Shown here in pieces: positions 15,318-23,866 of a stretch of 26,034 nt of DNA (positions are counted from its first letter, which is position 1; every line of letters starts with the position of its first letter). The notes beneath the pieces were generated by a model that saw only the letters and a list, made by a program, of their open reading frames with translations, had not been told where the DNA came from and searched no databases. Source of the DNA: JANMEX01 sp043776635 (GTDB lineage: Bacteria > Pseudomonadota > Alphaproteobacteria > Rhizobiales > Rhizobiaceae); NCBI GenBank assembly GCA_043776635.1, contig JAYVRA010000057.1:1-26034 (forward strand). Direction: 5' to 3'. A program made the position numbers and the translations under genes.

Positions 15318-15349
15318 CTTGGGAGTTTTAAAATTTGGGAGTTTAAAAA
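15318..15349. repeat. 16-base tandem repeat, two copies
   Basis: CTTGGGAGTTTTAAAA (15318-15333) is followed directly by TTTGGGAGTTTAAAAA (15334-15349), differing at 2 of 16 positions. It starts 5 bases after the lipoprotein stop and about 97 bases before the GGDEF-EAL start. It could be a regulator site pair or simple slippage; no stem-loop forms. Confidence 0.6.
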
Positions 15350-15445
15350 TTCAGATATTTTTTTGACGGTGTATTCAAATTATTTGGAACCATTTTTTAG
15401 TGAATAGCTGTTAGCGTCGAGTTAATGTCTGTGAGCTGAACAAAA

Positions 15446-17746
15446 ATGAATAATAATAACTCAGGTCTACCGAACGAAATCTATATTCCTTTCGTTGAGT
15501 CGCTTTATGCCAATCGCGGCGTTATGTATTTCGGTATCATCGCTCAATGCATCATTGCCTACACGATCGGCGTTGAAGCCGGTATGCCGGTATTTTTGTG
15601 GTTTTCAGCTGCGTTTTTACTGGTTGGTGTCGCTCGAGCAATCGACTATCAATATTATGATACCTGTGCCAAGTCTGATTTACAGAGCTTCAATGGTAGA
15701 AAATGGGAGAACCGGTACATAGTCGGTGCAACAGCTGTGTGCCTGCAAGTGGGCATCATGAGCGGAGCGTCGATATATTATAACGATCCGTTTGCCCAGT
15801 TTGCATCTATGGCCCTCGCTATGTGCACGATGGTTACTGTGGTCGGTAAAAACTTTGCGTCGAGCAGATTAGTACTTTTCATGACATCAGCAGTTTTTGG
15901 TCCGCTGTTCCTGGCATTTTTGCTTGTGAGCAGTTGGACACATCTTGTTGCCGCTGCACTTCTTTTGCCTTTCGCACTTTCTGTGGTTTCACTTTCCAAA
16001 GGTCTGCGATCTTTTTTGGCTGAATCCGTTCAGGGTCGACTGGATGTAAAACAAATTGCTGATAGATTTGATGTGGCGCTGAACAACATGCCTCACGGTT
16101 TGATTATGTTTGATAAATCACTGGTATCGAAGGTGGTAAATCATCGCGCTGCGGACATGCTTATGGCGCCTTCAAGTGATGCGATGACAGGGCATAGTCT
16201 CAAAGTTATTTTGCGCTTTTGCCGGTTTCGCGGGATGTTTGGACATGAGGTGACGGCAAAGATCGAGCAGCGTCTCACTGACTTGTTGAAAGGCACAGAT
16301 ACTCAAAAGTATGTGCTCAACGTCGGGGTTGATTCCTCCATTGAATTCAGTGCCAAGGAATTGGTTGGTGGGGGCGGCGTTCTCATATTTGAAGATGTTT
16401 CTGATCGCCTGCGGGCTGAAAATAAGATTCAACGGATGGCCCGTTACGATTCGCTAACAGGAATGGCCAATCGCACTTATTTCAAGGATTTGGTGCGCGC
16501 AAATCTCAGCAGAACTAAAATTGGCAGCTTTGCGGCATTTTTTGTTATCGATATCGATGACTTTAAGCATGTGAACGATAGTTTTGGGCATCCGGTCGGC
16601 GATGAATTGTTGTGCCGGTTTGCTGAACGTTTGAATCTTTTACTCTCTGATACCACCTGTTTTTCACGCTATGGCGGTGACGAGTTCGTTGGTATTTTTA
16701 CCGGCCATAACACATACGATGAAGCTGAGGCTGCCGCGCGTAAAGCTCTGAATTCTCTGGTAGGCAATTATGATGTGGCAGGTCATCATCTTTCGGTAAC
16801 CGTCAGTGCCGGCATCGTCGTTGCAAAGTGCCAATCATTCGACTTGGCTCAGATGATGATACGTGCTGATTTGGCTTTGTATAAGTCCAAATCGGTCGGC
16901 AAGGGTGTGTTCACTCTGTTTGCCGAGAGCATGGACGAACAATATCAAAGCCGTCAGCGCCTAAAGATTGATTTGAAGCAGGCGATCCGAGAGCATAAAT
17001 TAACGGTGGTTTATCAGCCGATCATCGACGCGGTCACTATGCGCATTTCTACGTGTGAGGCACTATGTCGTTGGGATCATCCTGAGCTGGGACCAATATC
17101 TCCAATGGTATTTATTCCTCTTGCCGAGGAGACAGGAACAATCACGGACCTTACCAGATTTATGTTGGAAAAAGCCTGCGAGGATTGCAAGGGTTGGGCA
17201 GGCGATGTTTCTGTAGCAGTTAATTTATCTGCGGTTGATTTCAGACTTTCTAATATTCCAGAGCTGGTACGAGTGGCGCTGGCAAAATCCAGATTGCCAT
17301 CGCACCGGTTAGAGGTGGAGGTAACTGAGGGCGCTATCTTAGAAGATCAGCACTCGGCCTCACAAATTTTGAACAGCTTAAAACAATCAGGCGTTAAAAT
17401 TGCCCTTGATGACTTTGGAACGGGTTATTCCAGCCTGAGCTATTTGCACAATTTGCCGTTAGATAAAGTGAAGATTGATCAATCTTTTGTGCGGGAAATC
17501 GTTAAGAGTAGTCGCTCTTTGAAGCTGGTTTCAGGTGTAATCAGCATTGCCAAAGAACTTGGCTTAACCGTCACAGTCGAGGGCATTGAAACTCTCGAGC
17601 AATTTGAGCTCTTAAAAAACTACGCACATCTTGATCTGGCTCAAGGGTTTTTGTTTGGCGCTGCACTCTCACCACGCGGCATAGACACTTTGATTTCAAA
17701 TGTCTTCGCGCTTCAACCTAACTCAGCGCGGCGTTTCGGCGCTTAA
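15446..17746 (+). CDS. Membrane GGDEF-EAL protein with PAS-like domain (c-di-GMP turnover)
   Basis: This 766-residue protein has about six membrane segments in its first 190 residues and a PAS-like segment from about 205 (RFDVALNNMPHGLIMFDKS). A GGDEF domain follows (GGDEF at 410-414), then an EAL domain (EAL at 538-540). EAL residues are all in place: VNLSA, EVTEG, DDFGTGYSS, KIDQSFV and VEGIET, so phosphodiesterase activity is likely; the intact GGDEF also permits cyclase or GTP-sensing activity. The inhibitory I-site (RxxD five residues before GGDEF) is missing, since SDTT occupies that place. The membrane domain probably senses an unknown signal. The FeeM-like gene lies 253 bases downstream on the same strand. 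Confidence 0.93.
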   Translation: MNNNNSGLPNEIYIPFVESLYANRGVMYFGIIAQCIIAYTIGVEAGMPVFLWFSAAFLLVGVARAIDYQYYDTCAKSDLQSFNGRKWENRYIVGATAVCLQVGIMSGASIYYNDPFAQFASMALAMCTMVTVVGKNFASSRLVLFMTSAVFGPLFLAFLLVSSWTHLVAAALLLPFALSVVSLSKGLRSFLAESVQGRLDVKQIADRFDVALNNMPHGLIMFDKSLVSKVVNHRAADMLMAPSSDAMTGHSLKVILRFCRFRGMFGHEVTAKIEQRLTDLLKGTDTQKYVLNVGVDSSIEFSAKELVGGGGVLIFEDVSDRLRAENKIQRMARYDSLTGMANRTYFKDLVRANLSRTKIGSFAAFFVIDIDDFKHVNDSFGHPVGDELLCRFAERLNLLLSDTTCFSRYGGDEFVGIFTGHNTYDEAEAAARKALNSLVGNYDVAGHHLSVTVSAGIVVAKCQSFDLAQMMIRADLALYKSKSVGKGVFTLFAESMDEQYQSRQRLKIDLKQAIREHKLTVVYQPIIDAVTMRISTCEALCRWDHPELGPISPMVFIPLAEETGTITDLTRFMLEKACEDCKGWAGDVSVAVNLSAVDFRLSNIPELVRVALAKSRLPSHRLEVEVTEGAILEDQHSASQILNSLKQSGVKIALDDFGTGYSSLSYLHNLPLDKVKIDQSFVREIVKSSRSLKLVSGVISIAKELGLTVTVEGIETLEQFELLKNYAHLDLAQGFLFGAALSPRGIDTLISNVFALQPNSARRFGA

Positions 17747-17932
17747 TCAAATTATTTTTAATGCTTTTGGGCGGTATTGGACATGGTAATCACCCGGTTC
17801 ACGCATTGCAAGCGCACATCTTTGAGTAGAATTTTATTCTTTCTTTAGTTCCCTTTACGTCAAATGACGGGAAAAAATTAACCAAGATTACTCGTTTAGG
17901 TTAAAATTGTCTTTACATCACTTCGAACTTCA

Positions 17933-17948
17933 CTAGTTTCTGTACTAG
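17933..17948. promoter_or_regulatory. Dyad upstream of the FeeM-like gene
   Basis: CTAGT (17933-17937) and ACTAG (17944-17948) form a perfect inverted repeat around a 6-base spacer, 52 bases before the ATG at 18000. LuxR-type sites are 16-20 base dyads, so this could be a regulator site for the acyltransferase gene, but five-base arms also occur by chance. No LuxR gene is in the window. Confidence 0.3.
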
Positions 17949-17999
17949 AATGAGACAGTGGTCGGTGGGACTAGAACTATCTCAAGCGTGGGGCTTGAA

Positions 18000-18743
18000 A
18001 TGAATGCAATAAATTCAAAAGGAACTATGGCTGCATTTTCAAGCAGCATATTTTCTTTATTGGAGCGGGTTGAGTATCGGCGTATTCAATCTGCGGAGGA
18101 TTTTCAAGTCGTGGGAAACCTTCGCAATATTTCATATCAGAGCAAACAATTTATCGATCTAAGTTCCTTCGGGGCGTTGATTGACGAGGAGGATTTTTCT
18201 GATTATTGCCATGTCGTTGGTGTTTACATTGATGAACAACTTGTCAGCACCATTCGATTGCACTTGGTTACACCTGATAACCGGAATGGTCCGACATTTG
18301 AATATTTCCCTGATGTCGCAAACAAGATTCTGGATTCCAGACACTCATATATTGATCCGTCACGCTTTGCGTCCGACCCTCTGATGCTTTGGCAATATCC
18401 GACAATTCCATTATTGACGCTTCGTGCCGCCGCCATGGCATCGATTTATTTCAACGTTGATCATTGTATGTCTTGTGTCCGTGCTGATAGTACATCCTTT
18501 TACCGGCGCAGCTTCGGGTCATCAGAGTTGGCATCGTCGAGAGATATTGCAGGCTTCACGGTACCGCTGGCTGTAATGGGCGCACGCATAGCCGACATCC
18601 GCGAACGGTTGGAAACCCGTTTTCCTTTCTTTAAATCACAACCTTATGAACAGCGTATGATGTTCGGCAAAATTGATGATTTGGCTTATCCGCCGGTGAA
18701 CATTTTGCCATCGGCGAAATACGCCAATCAAGTCCGTAGCTGA
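18000..18743 (+). CDS. FeeM/AHL-synthase-like N-acyltransferase (GNAT fold)
   Basis: This 247-residue protein (ATG at 18000; an in-frame GTG at 17958 would add 14) resembles the N-acyl amino acid synthase FeeM / autoinducer-synthase group. Landmarks are VEYRRIQSAEDF near the start, then FSDYCHVVGVYIDEQLVSTI followed by RLHLVT, as in the family pattern D..D....H.vg....lvgsiRl, and SYIDPSRFASDPL further on. Such enzymes transfer fatty acyl groups from acyl carrier protein to amino acids or related amines. The product is unknown; it could be a signal, a surfactant or a membrane lipid. The following 114 bases hold no clear terminator before coxIV. No partner acyl carrier protein or exosortase gene is visible here. 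Confidence 0.7.
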   Translation: MNAINSKGTMAAFSSSIFSLLERVEYRRIQSAEDFQVVGNLRNISYQSKQFIDLSSFGALIDEEDFSDYCHVVGVYIDEQLVSTIRLHLVTPDNRNGPTFEYFPDVANKILDSRHSYIDPSRFASDPLMLWQYPTIPLLTLRAAAMASIYFNVDHCMSCVRADSTSFYRRSFGSSELASSRDIAGFTVPLAVMGARIADIRERLETRFPFFKSQPYEQRMMFGKIDDLAYPPVNILPSAKYANQVRS

Positions 18744-18857
18744 TGTTGCCTTTAATGTGACATATTGCTATCGCGAAATCTCGCTAATGCGTAATAGAGC
18801 ATTGCTCTCGCCGCGTCTTTTGGTTATTGCCGTCTAAGGTTTATACAGGAGGGTATC

Positions 18858-19082
18858 ATGGCCGAACATTCCCAAAATACCGGCGTACTTGAAACTGGTG
18901 CTGAGATGGATTATTCCGAGCACAATAAGACTTATGCGCGCTTTTTGATGATGGCAAAATGGGGCACAATTTTTTGTGTCGCGTTAATGGCTTCAATGGC
19001 ATTCGGTTTTTTTATCGGCGGGGCATTCTCTGGTACGGTACTGTTTTTAGCTATTCTAGTACTCGCCTATTTTATGGCGTGA
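18858..19082 (+). CDS. aa3-type cytochrome c oxidase subunit IV
   Basis: This 74-residue protein has a short polar N terminus (MDYSEHNKTYARFLMMAKWG) and a long hydrophobic region giving one or two membrane helices. It matches the bacterial aa3 oxidase subunit IV (COX4_pro2) family. A strong ribosome binding site, AGGAGGG at 18847-18853, lies 4 bases upstream. It sits just before the transhydrogenase genes, a conserved arrangement in Rhizobiales, while other oxidase subunits are encoded elsewhere. It stabilises aa3 oxidase in the inner membrane and is not catalytic. Confidence 0.88.
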   Translation: MAEHSQNTGVLETGAEMDYSEHNKTYARFLMMAKWGTIFCVALMASMAFGFFIGGAFSGTVLFLAILVLAYFMA

Positions 19083-19093
19083 GACGGGTGGCG

Positions 19094-19118
19094 CGGGGCT
19101 TTGCCCCGGCTGATTTTT
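19094..19118 (+). terminator. Hairpin between coxIV and pntAA, possible attenuator
   Basis: CGGGGC (19094-19099) pairs with GCCCCG (19103-19108) around a 3-base loop, and TTTTT follows at 19114-19118. It lies within the 55-base gap before the pntAA GTG. It could end part of the coxIV transcripts and let the rest read into pnt. No other pnt promoter is obvious in the gap. Confidence 0.5.
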
Positions 19119-19137
19119 GTTGTCGAAGGGAACTATC

Positions 19138-20352
19138 GTGGCGCAAGTGGTTTTTATTCCAAAAGAATCTGATCCGGTTGAAACCCGCGTCAGTGCCTCT
19201 TCCGAGTCAGTAAAAAAGCTCATTACGCTTGGCTTTGATGTTGTAGTGGAAAAAGGTGCCGGGCTCTCTTCGCGCGTTACAGATGAAGCCTTTGCCGTCT
19301 CAGGCGCGAAAATTGGCACATCAAGCGATGCTAAATCCGCTGATGTTGTATTGAAAGTACGCCGTCCTAACGCTGGCGAAATCAAATCCTACAAAAAGGG
19401 TGCTGCCGTCATTGCTATGATGGACCCTTATGGCCGCAATGATGACGTGGCCGCGATGGCTGCCGCCGGACTCTCAGCGTTCTCCATGGAATTCATGCCT
19501 CGCATTACCCGTGCGCAGTCTATGGACGTTTTGTCGAGCCAAGCCAACCTTGCAGGCTATCAGTCGGTGATTGATGGCGCCGCAGAATATGATCGTGCGA
19601 TGCCGATGATGATGACAGCCGCAGGCACTGTTGCCGCCGCCAAAGTGTTTGTCATGGGTGCTGGCGTTGCGGGGCTTCAAGCCATTGCGACAGCGCGTCG
19701 CCTCGGCGCGATTGTGACAGCGACTGATGTGCGCCCTGCGTCAAAAGAGCAAGTGGCGTCGCTGGGCGCAAAGTTTATTGCCGTGGAAGACGATGAGTTT
19801 AAGTCAGCCGAGACTGCCGGTGGTTATGCCAAGGAAATGTCAGCGGAATATAAAGCCAAGCAGGCTGCGCTTGTGGCAGATCACATTGCCAAGCAAGATA
19901 TTGTAATAACCACGGCGCTTATTCCCGGCCGTCCGGCTCCCCGCCTTGTGACAAAGGAAATGGTTGCCTCAATGAAACCGGGTTCGGTGATTGTGGATTT
20001 GGCTGTGGAGCGCGGCGGCAATGTTGAGGGCGCTGTGCCGGGCACGGTTGCTGAGGTCGGCAATGTGAAGATCGTCGGCTATTTGAACGTGCCGGGCCGC
20101 ATCGCAGCGTCGGCTTCGCTGCTTTACGCCAAAAATTTGGTGTCGTTTTTGGAGACAATGGTTTCCAAAGAGACCAAAGTGTTTTCAATCAATCCGGAAG
20201 ATGAATTGGTTAAGGCGACGCTTTTAACTCATGGCGGCGCGGTGGTACATGAGGCGTTTGCGGGACGAGTGCCTGCGGCTGTTGCTGAAATTGCACCTGA
20301 CAAAAAAGCAACACCGAAAAAGCCTGCGACTAAAGCCAAGGGAGCTGAATGA
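19138..20352 (+). CDS. pntAA: Proton-translocating NAD(P) transhydrogenase subunit alpha part 1 (PntAA)
   Basis: This protein of about 404 residues is the NAD(H)-binding soluble subunit of the split three-gene transhydrogenase, which uses the proton gradient to drive NADPH formation. Landmarks are the start MAQVVFIPKESDPVETRVSA, the dinucleotide motif GAGVAGL with ATDVRP downstream (about 173-197), and TTALIPGRPAPRLVTKEM. The start is the GTG at 19138, with AAGGGA 6 bases upstream; a TTG at 19117 would add 7 residues not seen in the family. The C-terminal tail is Lys/Pro/Ala-rich. The stop overlaps the start area of pntAB. Confidence 0.94.
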   Translation: MAQVVFIPKESDPVETRVSASSESVKKLITLGFDVVVEKGAGLSSRVTDEAFAVSGAKIGTSSDAKSADVVLKVRRPNAGEIKSYKKGAAVIAMMDPYGRNDDVAAMAAAGLSAFSMEFMPRITRAQSMDVLSSQANLAGYQSVIDGAAEYDRAMPMMMTAAGTVAAAKVFVMGAGVAGLQAIATARRLGAIVTATDVRPASKEQVASLGAKFIAVEDDEFKSAETAGGYAKEMSAEYKAKQAALVADHIAKQDIVITTALIPGRPAPRLVTKEMVASMKPGSVIVDLAVERGGNVEGAVPGTVAEVGNVKIVGYLNVPGRIAASASLLYAKNLVSFLETMVSKETKVFSINPEDELVKATLLTHGGAVVHEAFAGRVPAAVAEIAPDKKATPKKPATKAKGAE

Positions 20353-20762
20353 TGGCCGATAACGCATTAAACAAAGCCTTGGATGGCCTGAGTCAGGCGC
20401 TGGATAATGCGCGCCAAGTGGCTGACACGTTGCCGGATGCTGCGGGCGCGATGGCGCATGGCGCTTCCGGAGGGGCGATTGATCCGTTTGTTTTTCGCCT
20501 TGCGATTTTCGCACTGTCTATAGTCGTCGGCTATTATGTGGTCTGGTCAGTAACACCCGCGCTGCACACGCCTTTGATGGCGGTGACTAATGCGATTTCA
20601 TCCGTTATCGTGGTTGGCGCATTGCTTTCTGTCGGCATGTCGCTGTCTGGCACGGCGACGGCATTTGGTTTCATTGCGTTGATACTGGCCTCAGTCAATA
20701 TTTTCGGCGGATTCCTCGTTACGCAGCGCATGCTTGCCATGTATAAGAAAAAAGAGAAGTAA
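20352..20762 (+). CDS. pntAB: NAD(P) transhydrogenase subunit alpha part 2 (PntAB)
   Basis: This protein of about 136 residues forms the first part of the membrane domain. It has three hydrophobic helices (IFALSIVVGYYVVW, ITDEI-complement region VTNAISSVIVVGALLSVGM, and FIALILASVNIFGGFLVTQR) ending in a positive tail MYKKKEK. Two adjacent ATGs exist at 20349 and 20352. The second has GGGAG 7 bases upstream and is preferred; both overlap the pntAA stop, so translation is coupled. It cannot work without PntAA and PntB, its neighbours. Confidence 0.93.
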   Translation: MADNALNKALDGLSQALDNARQVADTLPDAAGAMAHGASGGAIDPFVFRLAIFALSIVVGYYVVWSVTPALHTPLMAVTNAISSVIVVGALLSVGMSLSGTATAFGFIALILASVNIFGGFLVTQRMLAMYKKKEK

Positions 20763-20773
20763 GGGCTTATTCA

Positions 20774-22177
20774 ATGTCAGCTACGTTTGCAGCCTTCCTC
20801 TATCTTGTCTCCGGCATCCTGTTCATCATGGCGCTGCGCGGTCTGTCGCATCCCACTACCAGTCGTCAGGGTAATAATTTCGGGATGCTCGGCATGGGCA
20901 TTGCAATTATTACCACGCTGCTTCTGGCGCGTCCAAGCTTTGGCGGCTTTGCGCTGATCGTTCTTGGTCTTGGCATTGGCGGCGGGGCAGGAGCGTTGGT
21001 TGCCCGCCGCATTCCAATGACCGCGATGCCGCAATTGGTTGCCGCTTTTCATTCGCTCGTTGGGCTTGCTGCCGTTATGGTCGCTGCTGCCGCCATGTAT
21101 GCGCCGGAAAGCTTTGGTATTGGTGATGTTGGTTCTATTCACGGCCAAGCGCTTGTTGAGATGTCTCTGGGTGTCGCCATTGGTGCGGTTACATTTACCG
21201 GTTCCATCATTGCCTTCTTGAAGCTCGATGGCCGTATGTCCGGCAAACCGATTATGCTGCCAATGCGCCATATGGTGAATGCCGGTTTGGGCATAGCGTT
21301 AGTTACGCTAATTGCGCTTCTAGTCATGACTGAAAGCCATTTCGTGTTCTGGCTGATTGTGCTGGTTTCGCTGGCGCTTGGCGTTTTAATGATTATCCCG
21401 ATTGGCGGCGCCGATATGCCGGTTGTCGTTTCAATGCTCAATTCCTATTCGGGCTGGGCAGCTGCAGGGATTGGTTTTACGCTCGGCAATTTGGCGCTGA
21501 TTATCACGGGTGCGTTGGTCGGATCTTCTGGCGCAATCCTGTCTTACATCATGTGTAAGGGAATGAACCGCTCGTTTATCTCGGTGATTCTTGGCGGCTT
21601 CGGCGGTGATGTTGCGGCAGCTGGTGGCGGCGAAGATAACTCCAATAAGCCGGTCAAACTTGGTGCGGCTGCGGATGCTGCATTCCTGATGAAGAATGCG
21701 TCCAAGGTTATCATCGTTCCGGGGTACGGCATGGCGGTTTCACAGGCGCAGCACGCGGTTCGTGAAATGGCAGATAAGCTCAAGGCACATGGCGTTGAAG
21801 TGAAATATGCCATCCATCCAGTGGCTGGCCGTATGCCTGGCCACATGAACGTGCTTTTGGCGGAAGCCAATGTGCCTTATGATGATGTGTTTGAGCTCGA
21901 AGAAATTAACGGCGAGTTTTCCACTGCAGACGTTGCGTATGTTATCGGCGCGAATGATGTGACCAATCCGGCGGCCCGCACCGATAAAGCATCACCTATT
22001 TATGGTATGCCTATTTTGGACGTTGACAAGGCGGCAACCTGCCTCTTCGTCAAGCGCTCTTTGGCATCCGGTTATGCAGGTATCGACAACTCATTGTTTT
22101 ACAATGATGGCACGATGATGCTGCTCGGCGATGCCAAGAAAATGACAGATGAGATTGTGAAGGCGCTGGACCAGTAA
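20774..22177 (+). CDS. pntB: NAD(P) transhydrogenase subunit beta (PntB)
   Basis: This 467-residue protein has about eight or nine membrane helices in its first 270 residues, then the NADP(H)-binding domain. Landmarks are VIIVPGYGMAVSQAQHAVRE, YAIHPVAGRMPGHMNVLLAE and VIGANDVTNPAARTDKASPI, all typical of PntB. The ribosome binding site AAGGG lies 8 bases upstream of the ATG, and the gap from pntAB is 11 bases. Together the three subunits make the complete enzyme. A strong terminator follows 23 bases after the stop. Confidence 0.96.
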   Translation: MSATFAAFLYLVSGILFIMALRGLSHPTTSRQGNNFGMLGMGIAIITTLLLARPSFGGFALIVLGLGIGGGAGALVARRIPMTAMPQLVAAFHSLVGLAAVMVAAAAMYAPESFGIGDVGSIHGQALVEMSLGVAIGAVTFTGSIIAFLKLDGRMSGKPIMLPMRHMVNAGLGIALVTLIALLVMTESHFVFWLIVLVSLALGVLMIIPIGGADMPVVVSMLNSYSGWAAAGIGFTLGNLALIITGALVGSSGAILSYIMCKGMNRSFISVILGGFGGDVAAAGGGEDNSNKPVKLGAAADAAFLMKNASKVIIVPGYGMAVSQAQHAVREMADKLKAHGVEVKYAIHPVAGRMPGHMNVLLAEANVPYDDVFELEEINGEFSTADVAYVIGANDVTNPAARTDKASPIYGMPILDVDKAATCLFVKRSLASGYAGIDNSLFYNDGTMMLLGDAKKMTDEIVKALDQ

Positions 22178-22200
22178 GCATCGCTTTCGTCAGACAATTC

Positions 22201-22225
22201 AAACCCGCCGCGAGGCGGGTTTTTT
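22201..22225 (+). terminator. Rho-independent terminator of the pnt operon
   Basis: AAACCCGCC (22201-22209) pairs with GGCGGGTTT (22214-22222) around the 4-base loop GCGA, followed by further T to 22225. The stem is 9 perfect base pairs with strong GC content, which is a standard terminator. On the opposite strand it also faces the end of the oxidoreductase pseudogene, so it can serve both directions. Confidence 0.9.
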
Positions 22226-22819
22226 CATGATGTCAATTTGCGGGTAGCCGCCGACAACTTCCTGCGAAATGTCTCAATCCTCGCTGTGCTTGGCTTTTCT
22301 GCATCGTAAAAGGACAACATCGTAAACTTCGCGTGCGCACAGATGCCAAAAAATCGCGGTCTTGAGAATGCGCTGCATGGGTCTGCGCATTCCAACCCAG
22401 TCCACCCACAACTGTGACCCTAAAGTTGTCACAACAAGCACATACTTAGGCTTAGTCAGACGCGGCTTTATTTGTCCAAGAATGAGTTGCGTGTTCAAAG
22501 GCGACGCCAAGGCCGAAAGTGCGGTCGAACCAGCCTTTTATAATTGCCGGAAACCCGTACAACCAAGCCGGAAAGACAAGAACGACGTTTTCCGCCTCAT
22601 CGAGGCGAATCGTATGATCTTCAATTTGCGCAAGGGCAGGGTGACATAACAGCCCAAGCGCTCCTCGCAGCTCAGTACCGGCGCGAAGTTACTCGCATAA
22701 AGATTAAGAAAATCAATGACAATTTTTGCGCTATTCAATGCAAGGCGAATATTGCCGGCAAAAAGTTGCGATAGATTAGTTGTGGTCGGATGCGCTAAAA
22801 CTAAGAGAGCCGTTGCCAT
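22225..22819 (-). pseudogene. NAD(P)H oxidoreductase (flavodoxin-fold), three frameshifts
   Basis: The ATG at 22817-22819 opens MATALLVLAHPTTTNLSQLF, a flavodoxin-like NAD(P)H oxidoreductase start, and runs to LPLRKL at about 22615. A base is then missing, and the next frame gives EDHTIRLDEAENVVLVFPAW, LYGFPAIIKGWFDRTFGLGV and AFEHATHSW. A second shift near 22475 returns PKYVLVVTTLGSQLWVDWVG and MRRPMQRILKTAIF. An extra T in a T6 run near 22350 leads to the last piece, SFYDAEKPSTARIETFRRKL to a TGA at 22225-22227. All the pieces join into one plausible protein of about 195 residues, so the gene was real and is now inactive. Sequencing error is less likely with three lesions. Confidence 0.85.
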
Positions 22820-22828
22820 CCTCTTGAA

Positions 22829-23707
22829 TCATTGCGCAGCTGCAGCAGCCAACGCTCTGTCCGGCTGGCCGCGTGTGCGGCTCAAGCCCTCTTGGGCGGG
22901 GCCATAAGACGGGTCAAGAATTGCGGCGCGTTGGTAGGATTTTACCGCCTTCTTGAACTCGCCCTTTTGCTCATAAACCAGTGCTTGGTTGGCCCAGCTT
23001 TCGGCCAGCTTGTCATTTAATTTGATGGCTTGATTGAAATCGGCAAACGCATTTTCAATGCTGCCCAGCGCAAGATAAGAAATGCCACGGCCATTATATG
23101 GCTCAGGTGCGTCGGGATCGAGCGAAATGGCCGTGGAGAAATCGCTAATGGCGTAGTCGTGCTGCTTGCGGGTTTGATAGATCAGGCCACGGTTGTGGTA
23201 GGCGCGCGGGTCTGTTGTATCCAAGCCGATGGCTTGCTGGAAGTCATTGAACGCTTCGTTGATGCGGCCGGCTTTTCGATAAAGATTGCCACGGCCGATG
23301 TAGGCAGCGTCATATTTCGGGTTAATTTGGATTGCGCGATTATAGTCGCTGGCGGCGCTGCCCAGATTGCCGAGGAAGCGGTAAATCAAAGCGCGGTTGG
23401 CATAGGCCTGATAGAAATCCGCTTTCAATTGCAGCGCTTGATTAAAATCGGACAAGGCTTCGTCATAACGACCAGAACGGCCAAGAGCGGCTCCGCGCAC
23501 ATTATAGCCGTTGGGATCTTGCGGATTTTGATTGATGACATCAGTTAGCGAGGCAATATTGCTGGTTGATCCTTCAACACGGTCGATTGAAGTGGCAATT
23601 TCGCCGCCAGGATTGGAAACGCAAGCGCTCAGCGCAATCGTGGATGCCACCAGAGCAAAACGGATGATTGCCGAGCGGCTGTGCGCGTTTGATGTTGCGT
23701 TTATCAT
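22829..23707 (-). CDS. TPR repeat lipoprotein
   Basis: This 292-residue protein has a lipoprotein signal with lipobox LSAC (C29) and then about six tetratricopeptide repeats of 34 residues, for example PNGYNVRGAALGRSGRYDEA, AYANRALIYRFLGNLGSAAS and PEPYNGRGISYLALGSIENA. It should sit in the outer membrane or periplasmic face and bind other proteins; TPR lipoproteins of this size, NlpI-like, are common in alphaproteobacteria, often near envelope functions. The specific partner is unknown. It ends 9 bases before the start of the oxidoreductase pseudogene on the same strand. Confidence 0.85.
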   Translation of the reverse strand: MINATSNAHSRSAIIRFALVASTIALSACVSNPGGEIATSIDRVEGSTSNIASLTDVINQNPQDPNGYNVRGAALGRSGRYDEALSDFNQALQLKADFYQAYANRALIYRFLGNLGSAASDYNRAIQINPKYDAAYIGRGNLYRKAGRINEAFNDFQQAIGLDTTDPRAYHNRGLIYQTRKQHDYAISDFSTAISLDPDAPEPYNGRGISYLALGSIENAFADFNQAIKLNDKLAESWANQALVYEQKGEFKKAVKSYQRAAILDPSYGPAQEGLSRTRGQPDRALAAAAAQ

Positions 23708-23866
23708 TCAAAATTCCCTCACCAGAAAGCTAATCTATGTAAATAGCGCCAAGCCCCGCAAATAAAACATGCCCTACAAATAGAAACATGTACAATAAAT
23801 AGAAAAAGGTGGAAACAACGCTGTTGCCCCACCCCTATATTTTAATACCGCCTAAAAAGCGGCAGA

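Noticed and set aside
22362..22774. Plus-strand open frames over the oxidoreductase region
   Set aside because: They lie antisense to the three pieces of the pseudogene and have no domain.
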